Shown here piece by piece: positions 1-6,140 of a stretch of DNA of 6,289 nucleotides. Source of the stretch: Planctomycetota bacterium (GTDB taxonomy: Bacteria; Planctomycetota; Phycisphaerae; UBA1845); contig JAJRSP010000123.1 in the NCBI GenBank assembly GCA_024278775.1, positions 1-6,289 on the forward strand, read 5' to 3'. The notes below the pieces were generated by a model. That model ran no database searches. It saw only the letters and a program-made list of their open reading frames with translations, and was not told where the DNA came from. Numbering within the stretch: the stretch's first letter is position 1; every line of letters begins with the position of its first letter. The translations under genes were made by a program, and so were the position numbers.

Positions 1-43
1 CCGCGCTTAGGCGGATGATGTACTTCTTATACCGAATTGCCAT
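1..43 (-). CDS. IS630-type transposase, N-terminal fragment (cut by window edge)
   Basis: Only the first 14 codons lie in the window, reading MAIRYKKYIIRLSA from an ATG at 43-41. A consensus Shine-Dalgarno GGAGG (CCTCC on the plus strand, 50-54) sits 6 bases upstream, which makes this a convincing start. The pattern M-A-x-x-Y-K-K-Y-I-I-R-L-S/T-A is how I recall the beginning of IS630/Tc1-mariner-type transposases (for example MA.KYIVRL..EER), which are DDE enzymes that cut and paste their element at TA dinucleotides. The catalytic part lies outside the window, so I cannot judge whether the gene is intact. With so few residues another short basic N-terminus remains possible, but the position next to a broken gene supports a transposase. 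Confidence 0.58.
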   Translation of the reverse strand, partial: MAIRYKKYIIRLSA

Positions 44-140
44 AACGATCCTCCATGATCTGATGACTCGACTTCCACATCATGGAAACATCGGAACAAA
101 GAACCCAAAACCCGCACATTTTCGCGTGGCGATGCACTAG
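1..140 (-). mobile_element. Terminal part of an IS630-like insertion sequence
   Basis: This stretch holds the transposase start plus about 95 bases of untranslated leader up to the point where FG-GAP homology stops. On the minus strand the FG-GAP frame runs to ..GSAHVY, where RFNGTSW would be expected, and then hits TAG. Two TA dinucleotides lie at the break (141-142 and 138-139); IS630 family elements insert at TA and duplicate it. The element end would therefore begin at about 140 and read CTAGTGCATCGCCACGCG into the element on the minus strand. The opposite end and its matching inverted repeat are not in the window, so the exact boundary is inferred. Confidence 0.5.
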
Positions 141-576
141 TACACGTGCGCGGAGCCGCAGTAGTTGCCCAAAGCGCAGCTACCGCCCGCGCCCACGATG
201 GCCGTGTCTCCAAATACGGCGACCGCTTTCCCGAAGCCATAGCCGAGTGTGGTTTCGGGGCGATCAGCTTTTGTTCTTCGACCCAGGAGGTTCCGTTGAA
301 CCGGTAGATGTACGCCGATCCACAGTTGTCGCCCGGTGTGCAGTCCGCATATCGCGCACCCACTACGGCCGTGTCTCCGCTCACGGCAACAGCCGAGCCG
401 AAAAAGTTTCCTTGTGCGGCATCGGATGCAGTCAATTGCCGCAGTTCCAAGGATTGAGCTTGCGTCCGTGTAGCCCCTGTGACCCCAGTCAGGAGAAAGA
501 TTGCAACGATCAATTCACATCGCAGGCGGACCCAACAGATATCCCCGCTGCTCTCTTTCGATGAAGATGAATGCAT
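137..576 (-). pseudogene. Secreted FG-GAP repeat (beta-propeller) protein, frameshifted and interrupted
   Basis: The start is an ATG at 576, chosen because GGAGG lies 6 bases upstream; an upstream in-frame TTG at 609 lacks such a site. Residues 1-41 form a Sec-type signal: a charged stretch to R19, then ELIVAIFLLTGVTGA and a TQA-Q cleavage region. Residues 48-105 are one FG-GAP blade (LTASDAAQGNFFGSAVAVSG, then DTAVVGA, then GSAYIYRFNGTSWVEEQKLI). After Pro107 (about 253-258) the frame shifts. Inserting one base there restores a second blade (YGFGKAVAVFGDTAIVGAGG, then NYCGSAHVY), which ends at TAG (139-137) at the presumed IS junction. Such proteins are normally several hundred residues of repeated blades, exported and probably involved in surface or ligand binding; here only about 1.5 blades remain. 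The frameshift lies in a short GGTTTCGGGG run, so a sequencing error is possible, but the truncation is independent of it. Confidence 0.72.
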
Positions 577-629
577 GCCCAGCCTCCAAGGGGTACGAAT
601 TGACCACAAACCCTAACTTCGGCAGATCC

Positions 630-658
630 AGTGTAGCTGCTCAGCGTGCATTCGCCAA
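630..658 (-). promoter_or_regulatory. Possible sigma70-like promoter for the FG-GAP gene
   Basis: On the minus strand TTGGCG (658-653) and TACACT (635-630) are separated by exactly 17 bases. Each matches 4 of 6 bases of the TTGACA/TATAAT consensus. A start of transcription near 622 would give a leader of about 45 bases before the ATG at 576. Promoters in this type of bacterium are poorly defined, so this is only a candidate. The rest of 577-801 shows an A/T-richer patch at 657-690 but no gene. Confidence 0.22.
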
Positions 659-801
659 AGAAAAAGAAGAGGTTTTCAAGGATTTTTTCGCGACGGCACC
701 CTCTCTTGCGACGCTGAAAGCCGGATGCCCTTGTCGCCAGCCACTCGTACGGCTACCCTGCGGGCCGATTTGACCAGGACCACTTGATTTGGGAGTCAAG
801 T

Positions 802-2775
802 ATGACCCGTACGCAAGCCGCGCCGACGGAGGAAACGACCGTGTCCGAATCCGCCGCTTTTCACGCCAAGGCCATCGAGCTTGGCAAACACGTACTCCGA
901 ATGACCACCGCCTCGGCCTCGGGACATCCGTCTTCGGGTTTGGCGCTGGCCCACATCATCACCGAGCTGATGTACAAACGAATGCGTTATGATTTGACCG
1001 ATCCGTGGCACCGGGGAAATGACAGGCTGGTGCTTTCGATCGGTCATGCGGTGCCGGTGGTCTACGCGGCGTACGCCGATCTCGGTGGTGTCGTGGGAAA
1101 GAGCCGCGCCGATGCCCGTGCGTTGACTATCGATGATCTCGCTGAGTTGCGTGAGTTGGACAGCGTGCTCGATGGACATCCGAACCCGGCCGAGGGTTTC
1201 CCGTTCTTTGATGCGGCTACCGGTTCGCTCGGACAAGGGCTTTCCGTGGCCGCCGGGCTGGCGCTGGCGGCGCGGTTGGATAACATCGACAAGCGAATCT
1301 ATTGCATCATTGGAGATGGTGAGTCGCGCGAGGGGCAGGTGTGGGAGGCGATGGACTTCATCGTCGATCACAAACTGACCAACGTCTGTGCGGTGTTCAG
1401 TTGTAACGGACACGGGCAGGCCGACGCCGTATCGACACAACAATCCTCCGACGCGATCGCGCGGAAGGCCGCTGCGTTCGGCTGGCACGTGATCGAGTGC
1501 GACGGGCATGATCCGGACGCGCTCTCCGCCGCGTTTGATGAGGCGGCCGGTGCCGAAAAACCGGCGGCGATTATCGCGCGGACCGTCAAGGGGTGGGGCG
1601 TGGCGACGATGCTGGGTAAGAACTTTCACGGCAAGCCGGCATCCGAGGGCGATTTGGACAAGATGCTAGGGGAGTTGGATGATACGGCCGCTTCGGTGGG
1701 GGCTGTCCCGGCAGGTCTGGGGCATCCCACGGTTCCTGCGGCGGCTTCGGATCGCAAATCGGGTGTCGTGACGCTGCCGCCGTTTGATGTGGCGATGAAG
1801 CGGGCCGGTCTGGAGTCCAAGTATGAATCGCGGAAACTCGCGACGCGCGTGGCGTACGGTGTCGGCATGGTCGCGATGGGTGATGTCGATACGCGGATCG
1901 TCGCGGTGGACGGCGACGTGAGCAATTCCACTTTCGCAAACATGTTTCAACGCGAACATGCGGAGCGTTTCTTCGAGGGGAAGATCGCTGAGCAAAACAT
2001 GATCAGCGTGGCGTCCGGCTTGGCGGCGGGCGGCAAGATTCCGTTCGCGAGCAGCTTCGCGAAGTTCCTCGCCCGGGCGGTGGATCAGATCGACATGGCC
2101 GTCATCAGCCGAGCGAATATCAAGATCGTCGGCTCGCACGCGGGCGTCTCGCTCGGCGCGGACGGACCCTCGCAGATGTCGGTGAGCGACATGGCGTACT
2201 TCCGAAGCCTGACGCGCGTCAGCAATGGGGTCGGCGGCATCGGGTGTTATATCTTCCAGCCGGCCGACGCGATCTGTGCGTACCGTTGCTGCGAATTGAT
2301 GGCCAATGTCGAGGGCGTGTGCTTCCTTCGCACGCACCGACCGGAGGCGGCGTTCCTCTACGCCGATGATGAGTCGTTCGCCTTGCGCGGCTGCAAGGAA
2401 CTACAAGAGGGCGACAAGCTCACACTCGTGAGCAGCGGATACATGTTATATACCGTGCTGGAGGCCGCGAAGAAGCTGGCGAAGAAGGGCGTATCGTGCA
2501 ACGTCTTTGATGCCTACACGCTGCCGCTTGATGCAACGCCGATTTTAACGGCAGCCAAGGCGGCCGGCGGTACGATACTCGTCGTGGAAGATAACTACCT
2601 CGGCGGCGTTCATTCCGAATTGGCGGAAGCTGCGGCGGAGGCGGCCGAGGTTCGTGTGGGGGGCATGACGGCGAATCGGATTCCCAAGTCGGCAAAGAGT
2701 GCGGCCGACGTGTTCGACTACGTTGGCGTTGGGTTGGATGCGATCATCGAACGAGCCACGGCCCTGGCCGGGTAA
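802..2775 (+). CDS. tkt: Transketolase, animal-like single-chain type
   Basis: A 657-residue thiamine diphosphate enzyme that moves two-carbon ketol units between sugar phosphates in the non-oxidative pentose phosphate (or Calvin) pathway; cytosolic, normally a dimer. The ATG at 802 is chosen because GGGAG (791-795) lies 6 bases upstream; a TTG at 784 has no such site. The N-terminal cofactor domain spans about 20-280: SGHPSSG (His42), SIGHA (His82), DGHP (His126), GSLGQG (141-146), the metal-binding GDGESREG (171-178) with Asn202, and FHGKP (His276). The pyrimidine-binding domain follows at about 343-515: VDGDVSNSTF, IAEQNM with the catalytic Glu397, SHAGVSLGADGPSQ (445-458) and RTHRPE (510-515). 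The C-terminal domain runs from about 530 to 650 (VVEDNYLGG, NRIPKS). The motif order and wording follow mammalian TKT more closely than E. coli TktA, and length is normal. All recognised catalytic histidines and Glu397 are present, so it should be active. An unusual point is SCN at 200-202, where most members have Asp two residues before the metal-binding Asn. It stands alone, convergent with the DUF456 gene. Confidence 0.95.
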   Translation: MTRTQAAPTEETTVSESAAFHAKAIELGKHVLRMTTASASGHPSSGLALAHIITELMYKRMRYDLTDPWHRGNDRLVLSIGHAVPVVYAAYADLGGVVGKSRADARALTIDDLAELRELDSVLDGHPNPAEGFPFFDAATGSLGQGLSVAAGLALAARLDNIDKRIYCIIGDGESREGQVWEAMDFIVDHKLTNVCAVFSCNGHGQADAVSTQQSSDAIARKAAAFGWHVIECDGHDPDALSAAFDEAAGAEKPAAIIARTVKGWGVATMLGKNFHGKPASEGDLDKMLGELDDTAASVGAVPAGLGHPTVPAAASDRKSGVVTLPPFDVAMKRAGLESKYESRKLATRVAYGVGMVAMGDVDTRIVAVDGDVSNSTFANMFQREHAERFFEGKIAEQNMISVASGLAAGGKIPFASSFAKFLARAVDQIDMAVISRANIKIVGSHAGVSLGADGPSQMSVSDMAYFRSLTRVSNGVGGIGCYIFQPADAICAYRCCELMANVEGVCFLRTHRPEAAFLYADDESFALRGCKELQEGDKLTLVSSGYMLYTVLEAAKKLAKKGVSCNVFDAYTLPLDATPILTAAKAAGGTILVVEDNYLGGVHSELAEAAAEAAEVRVGGMTANRIPKSAKSAADVFDYVGVGLDAIIERATALAG

Positions 2776-2786
2776 CGACCGGCGAC

Positions 2787-2816
2787 GAGAGAAGGGCTAA
2801 AGCCGTTTCATCTCTC
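2787..2816. terminator. Weak stem-loop between convergent genes
   Basis: GAGAGA (2787-2792) and TCTCTC (2811-2816) pair around an inner GGCTAAAGCC mini-hairpin, 11 bases after the transketolase stop. There is no T-run after it, so an intrinsic terminator of the standard kind is not supported. The location between two convergent stops (2775 and 2903) is where a terminator would be expected. The rest of 2776-2902 shows no other structure. Confidence 0.25.
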
Positions 2817-2902
2817 ATGTAGCGGACACCTTACCGTGTTTGTGGCGCCGCGCAAGCTGAAGCATGTGGACGGGGGCGTTCGGACAGGGGTGAATGTCAT
2901 GG

Positions 2903-3514
2903 CTACGGCGTGGGATCTGCGGGAGCGGTGTTTGAGGTTCCGGGATCAACTGCAACCTGTGGCGCGTCGGCCGGTGGAATCGCATCGACCGATTGGACAA
3001 GCGCGTATCCCACGAGCGCCGTGGACATGATCATCGCCAGCGCGATCTTGCTGACGATGCCGAGAATGAATCCGATTGCCGAAAACGTACCGACCTTCGC
3101 TCCCTGAACGAACTCGCCTTTGACGGTGAACTCCGCGATCAGGGCACCGGCGAAGCAGCCGACCAACGCGCCGAACATCGTACCGATCAGCGGCATCGGC
3201 AGTGAAAAAATGAACATGCCGACAAAGCCGCCGATGAGTGCGCCCCACGCGGCGCGGCGTGAGGCACCGGCCTGGCGAGCGGTGACCGCGGACATCCCAA
3301 GCTCAAGTAGTTCACCGAAGACGGCCAGCCCGACCAGAATCCCGATCAAGACACCGCCGACCTGTTCCCAGTCGGTGAGCCAGCCGTAGAGGATCGCCCC
3401 CGCCACGATCGCCCAGGTGCCCGGAAGGCGCACAGCCGTGGCGACGACGCTGACCAGGCACAACAACGCCAGACCGCCCACCGCGGCGAATTGAAGAATC
3501 GAATCGGCATCCAT
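2903..3514 (-). CDS. DUF456 family small integral membrane protein
   Basis: A 203-residue, very hydrophobic protein of unknown function. The ATG at 3514 is preceded by a weak AGGA about 8 bases upstream. Hydrophobic segments lie at about 6-28, 33-47, 52-74, 90-128 (a glycine-rich hairpin) and 143-174. Features I associate with DUF456 (PF04306) are LPGTWAIVAGAILYGW (30-45), GELLELG (67-73), the small-residue run ARQAGASRRAAWGALIGG (79-96) and PLIGTMFGALVGCFAGALIAE (108-128). The family is usually nearer 160 residues. Here a polar, proline- and alanine-rich tail (about 178-203, IPPADAP..TAPADPTP) is added and is probably cytoplasmic or disordered. The glycine-zipper pattern GxxxGxxxG suggests tightly packed helices, but no substrate or partner can be inferred. 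It is transcribed alone, towards the transketolase gene, with no operon partner in the window. Confidence 0.82.
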   Translation of the reverse strand: MDADSILQFAAVGGLALLCLVSVVATAVRLPGTWAIVAGAILYGWLTDWEQVGGVLIGILVGLAVFGELLELGMSAVTARQAGASRRAAWGALIGGFVGMFIFSLPMPLIGTMFGALVGCFAGALIAEFTVKGEFVQGAKVGTFSAIGFILGIVSKIALAMIMSTALVGYALVQSVDAIPPADAPQVAVDPGTSNTAPADPTP

Positions 3515-3580
3515 GCTGGTATCCTACGGCGGCGGCCCGGTTTCCGGCAGCCTATGAGCGTATTCGGTCGATCGAGCTAA

Positions 3581-3598
3581 AGATTCGCAGTCGAATCT
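3581..3598. repeat. Perfect 7-base inverted repeat upstream of the DUF456 gene
   Basis: AGATTCG (3581-3587) and CGAATCT (3592-3598) are exact reverse complements around a 4-base loop, CAGT. It lies about 67 bases upstream of the DUF456 start. It could be an operator half-site pair or an RNA hairpin in the leader. It is followed on the minus strand only by TTTAG, too little for an intrinsic terminator. Function is unknown. Confidence 0.5.
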
Positions 3599-3692
3599 GT
3601 CGGAGCCCGTTAGCCGTCCGTGGCGCTGCGCCGGGACACCAACACGGTTTGGCTGGGTGCAAGAAACAGTTGGCGGCATCCGTGGGAACAAT

Positions 3693-3832
3693 CGGGTGCC
3701 CCATTCTTCGTGTCACCCTGTAACGTCCAACCACGAGTACAGACATTCACTGACACGAAGGGTGGGGAAAGGACTTCCACGTGCGCAGTCCGTCCCCCAC
3801 CCTTCGGGAGTACCCGAAGAATGGGGCACCCG
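3693..3832. repeat. Nested inverted repeats (REP-like palindrome cluster)
   Basis: Outer arms at 3693-3710 (CGGGTGCCCCATTCTTCG) and 3815-3832 are perfect 18-base reverse complements. Inside them, 3756-3775 (CGAAGGGTGGGG, then AAAGGACT) and 3787-3806 pair at 18 of 20 positions around an 11-base loop, TCCACGTGCGC. Inner and outer arms are themselves related: all four carry a CGAAGnnTGGGG core. The decanucleotide TGACACGAAG occurs at 3751-3760, in reverse at 3706-3715, and again at 3856-3865. This is the architecture of degenerate bacterial interspersed palindromic elements (REP/BIME-like) or of a non-autonomous element, able to form a long folded RNA or a cruciform. No coding role is apparent. 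Confidence 0.8.
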
Positions 3833-3839
3833 CTTGTAT

Positions 3840-3878
3840 GCGGAATGTTCCGCAGTGACACGAAGTATGGGCACCCCC
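3840..3878. repeat. Palindrome plus fifth copy of the TGACACGAAG repeat unit
   Basis: GCGGAA (3840-3845) and TTCCGC (3848-3853) form a perfect 6-base stem with a 2-base centre. It is followed directly by TGACACGAAGTATGGGCACC (3856-3875), a variant of the unit in the preceding cluster in which one G of the GGGG run is missing. It is best read as an outlying, diverged copy of the same repeat family. Confidence 0.6.
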
Positions 3879-4124
3879 AGCGGGTGTGGCAATTACTTTT
3901 TGGCAAAGGGGCTCGTAGCGGCAATGGTCCCCTCATTCTTGATCTCGGCAACGAAGGACAGTCGCTGCCGAAAGGCGTGATGCCAAAATCCTTGGCCACA
4001 CCCCCGGCGGACTCTATGGCCACGGTACTCGTTGACACGGCGGCTCGATGTCGTGATGCTGTGCCCGCGTCCTGTCGAAGTGCGGCGGGGTCGACGATTG
4101 TTGGCGCGTAATAGGAACATCTTC

Positions 4125-4511
4125 ATGTCCACGGAATCAACTTCGCCTGTCGTGGTGGCTTTAGTGAGCGATATGATCTTTGAGTCGAAGATTTGTGGCA
4201 CGGGTCGAGCGGCCGGTGTCACGGTCGTTACGACGCGGACGCCGGAATCGCTTCTTACCACCGTGGCCGAGTCGGGTGCGGTGCTGGTGCTGATGGATCT
4301 GAGCGTGGCCGGCGAGCAGACGACAGAGACTATCGCGAGTTTGCGACGGATCTGCCCGAATGCTCGAATCACAGGGTTTGCCCCTCATGTGGATGCTGAG
4401 CGACTGCAACAGGCGAGGGATGCCGGGGCGGATGATGCGATGCCTCGGTCAAGGTTTGACGCAAGCCTGGGGGCTCTTTTGTCGACATGCGTAGCAGCAC
4501 AAGAGTCGTAA
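4125..4511 (+). CDS. Stand-alone receiver-like (CheY-fold) protein upstream of serA
   Basis: A 128-residue cytosolic protein consisting of one predicted alpha/beta receiver-like domain and nothing else. The ATG at 4125 is preceded by AGGA (4113-4116), a modest ribosome site; upstream in-frame codons from 4032 have no site and lie in non-conserved sequence. Strand/helix order is visible: VVVALVSDMIF (9-19), GVTVVTTRT (31-39), AVLVLMDLS (52-60), ARITGFA (80-86) and GADDAMPRSRF (101-111). Asp58 in LMDLS is at the usual phosphoacceptor position. However, the acidic pair after strand 1 is only Ser15-Asp16, the Thr/Ser of strand 4 is not evident (GFAPH), and the Lys-Pro after strand 5 is replaced by Pro107-Arg108. 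This fits a recurrent family of short receiver-like proteins with a GF..HVD motif and an RS.F end, as I recall them. It has no output domain, so it is either a phospho-relay/partner protein or a degenerate receiver. It ends 27 bases before serA, on the same strand, and is probably cotranscribed. Confidence 0.7.
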   Translation: MSTESTSPVVVALVSDMIFESKICGTGRAAGVTVVTTRTPESLLTTVAESGAVLVLMDLSVAGEQTTETIASLRRICPNARITGFAPHVDAERLQQARDAGADDAMPRSRFDASLGALLSTCVAAQES

Positions 4512-4538
4512 ACGAAAACATGGGAGGCGTGAGACACG

Positions 4539-6140
4539 ATGCCACATATTCTGGTAGCAGATAAGATTGCCGAGGCCGGGCTTGATCGGTTGCGCGAGAG
4601 GGAGGGTGTGACCTTCGACGTCAAACACGGGTTGTCGTTGAGCGAGTTGGCCGGCGCCGTGAAGGATTATGACGGCATGCTCATTCGTTCGGCCGTGAAG
4701 GTTACGGGTGAAGTGCTCGCCCATCCCGGAAAGCTCTCGGCCATCGCACGGGCGGGTGTGGGCGTGGACAATGTGGACCTAGATGCGGCCACCGCCGTCG
4801 GCGTCCTCGTGCTCAATACGCCCGACGCCAATACGATCTCCACGGCCGAACATACCTGGGCGCTGATGCTCGCGCTTCACCGGCGGGTGGCCGACGGACA
4901 TGCTCACGTGAAGGCCGGCGAGTGGAGCCGGGCCTCTTTCAAGGGGCAGCAACTGGCCGGCAAGACACTGGGCGTGGTGGGGTATGGACGCATTGGCCGT
5001 GCTGTCGTGCAGCGCGGTCTGGCTTTTGAGATGAACGTGGTGGTGTATGATCCGTTTGTATCGCCGGGCGGCGGTGCGGGCGAACCGGTGACGTTTGCGG
5101 CGAGCCTGAAGGAACTGCTTGCCGTTGCGGATTGTGTCACGCTGCACGCCTCGCTATCGCAAGACACCAAGCATCTGATTGGCGCGGATGAGTTGGCGAG
5201 CATGAAGCCGACGGCCAGACTCGTGAACTGCGCCCGTGGCGCGCTAATCGATGAAGCGGCGTTGGCCACAGCGCTGAATGAAGACCGAATAGCCGGTGCC
5301 GCGTTGGATGTTTACGCCAGTGAGCCGCCGACCGGGAGTCCGCTACTTTCTGCGAAACACGTGGTGCTCACGCCACACCTGGCCGCCTCCACGGTGGAAG
5401 CGCAGCAGCGCGTGTCTGTGGACGCGGTGGACGCGCTGATGGCTTATCTGATTCATGGTGAGATCCGTTCCGGCGTGAACGTCACCGGGCTGCCCACCAA
5501 AGTGTCAGCGAGACACCGAGCGTTTTTTGATCTTTGTACGCGCATGGGTGCGCTGCTGTCCCCTTGGTGTGCGGGTGGTGTGACGCGGGTCAATGTGGCG
5601 GTGTGCGGTGAATCGCTGGAGGAGATCGCCGGCCCGCTGGCGTGGCAGGCGATGGTCGCACTGTTGGGTCCGCATCTGGACGCCAGGTTGAACCTGGTCA
5701 ACGCCAAGGCGCAGGCCTCGACCCGCGGCATTGCGGTGGAGCACACGTCGCAAGCGCAGGCACCCGGGCAGTATGACTCCGTGACGATCTCCGTTCAATG
5801 CGGTGCCGATCGGCATGACATCGTGGGGACGGTTTTTGATGACCACAAGCCGCGCGTGCTCGCGATAGACGGGTATCGCATGGAGATCGTGCCCGAACAG
5901 ACCATGGTCTTGATCTTCAACGACGACAAGCCCGGCGTGATCGGACTGGTCGGCCAGCGCGTCGGCGAGGCCGGCGTGAACATCGCCGACATGGCGCTAT
6001 CCCGCCGGGGCAAGACGGCGCTGATGGTGCTGAAGCTGGACGCGCCGATGACAGACGAACTTCGTGACTCGCTCCGAAGCGAAAGCCCGCCGATTCTCTC
6101 GGTGCGCAGCACTACGCTCCCACCCATCTGCGGGGGGTGA
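4539..6140 (+). CDS. serA: D-3-phosphoglycerate dehydrogenase, long (ASB + ACT) form
   Basis: A 533-residue cytosolic enzyme that oxidises 3-phosphoglycerate to 3-phosphohydroxypyruvate with NAD, the first step of serine synthesis. The ATG at 4539 has GGGAGG at 4522-4527, a somewhat long 11-base spacing, and the N-terminus MPHILVADKI is typical. The order is: substrate-binding half (about 1-98 and 285-315) with RAGVGVDNVD (71-80), NAD-binding Rossmann half (about 99-284) with GYGRIGR (148-154) and acidic Asp171, then an ASB-type intervening domain (about 318-452), then a C-terminal ACT domain (about 456-530, MVLIFNDDKPGVIGLVGQ and VNIADMALSRRGKTALMVL). Catalytic residues are visible: Arg233 in NCARGALIDE, Glu262 in SEPP, and His280 in TPHLAAST. 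Most relatives read PHLGAST, so Ala282 for Gly is a mild variation. Length is normal for the long type. The ACT domain suggests possible feedback by serine, though many long-form enzymes are insensitive. It is likely in an operon with the receiver-like gene upstream. Confidence 0.96.
   Translation: MPHILVADKIAEAGLDRLREREGVTFDVKHGLSLSELAGAVKDYDGMLIRSAVKVTGEVLAHPGKLSAIARAGVGVDNVDLDAATAVGVLVLNTPDANTISTAEHTWALMLALHRRVADGHAHVKAGEWSRASFKGQQLAGKTLGVVGYGRIGRAVVQRGLAFEMNVVVYDPFVSPGGGAGEPVTFAASLKELLAVADCVTLHASLSQDTKHLIGADELASMKPTARLVNCARGALIDEAALATALNEDRIAGAALDVYASEPPTGSPLLSAKHVVLTPHLAASTVEAQQRVSVDAVDALMAYLIHGEIRSGVNVTGLPTKVSARHRAFFDLCTRMGALLSPWCAGGVTRVNVAVCGESLEEIAGPLAWQAMVALLGPHLDARLNLVNAKAQASTRGIAVEHTSQAQAPGQYDSVTISVQCGADRHDIVGTVFDDHKPRVLAIDGYRMEIVPEQTMVLIFNDDKPGVIGLVGQRVGEAGVNIADMALSRRGKTALMVLKLDAPMTDELRDSLRSESPPILSVRSTTLPPICGG

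Larger units (their letters stand above)
3515..4124. other. Long intergenic region (610 bases) with repeat cluster, no convincing gene
   Basis: This region separates the divergent DUF456 and receiver-like genes. Several open frames exist on both strands, but they overlap each other, lack ribosome binding sites and have residue composition dictated by the repeats, so I call none of them genes. It contains a perfect 7-base palindrome (3581-3598), a GGCG-CTG-CGCC hairpin (3622-3632), the nested inverted-repeat cluster (3693-3878), and a stretch (about 3894-4038) that on the minus strand might be a decayed coding fragment. A perfect TTGACA lies at 4032-4037, about 90 bases before the receiver gene, but has no good -10 partner at 16-18 bases. 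Confidence 0.6.

Noticed and set aside
692..709. Sigma54-like promoter (CGGCAC..CTTGC) upstream of transketolase
   Set aside because: The spacing between the GG and GC elements is 11 bases where the strict requirement is 10, so the match is not credible.
501..773. Plus-strand open frame of 90 codons upstream of transketolase
   Set aside because: It overlaps the well-supported minus-strand FG-GAP start, has no ribosome site and no recognisable motif.
796..1629. Long minus-strand open frame opposite transketolase
   Set aside because: It is a shadow of the GC-rich coding frame; the plus-strand gene has full motif support.
3693..3832. CRISPR array
   Set aside because: The repeated units alternate in orientation and are diverged and irregularly spaced; there are no equal-length spacers.
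3610..4038. Minus-strand open frame of 142 codons across the repeat cluster
   Set aside because: Its translation is dictated by the palindromic repeats, it overlaps equally long frames on the other strand, and it starts at a GTG with no ribosome site.
3620..4111. Plus-strand open frame of 163 codons across the repeat cluster
   Set aside because: It has no ribosome site, a composition shaped by the repeats, and no family resemblance.
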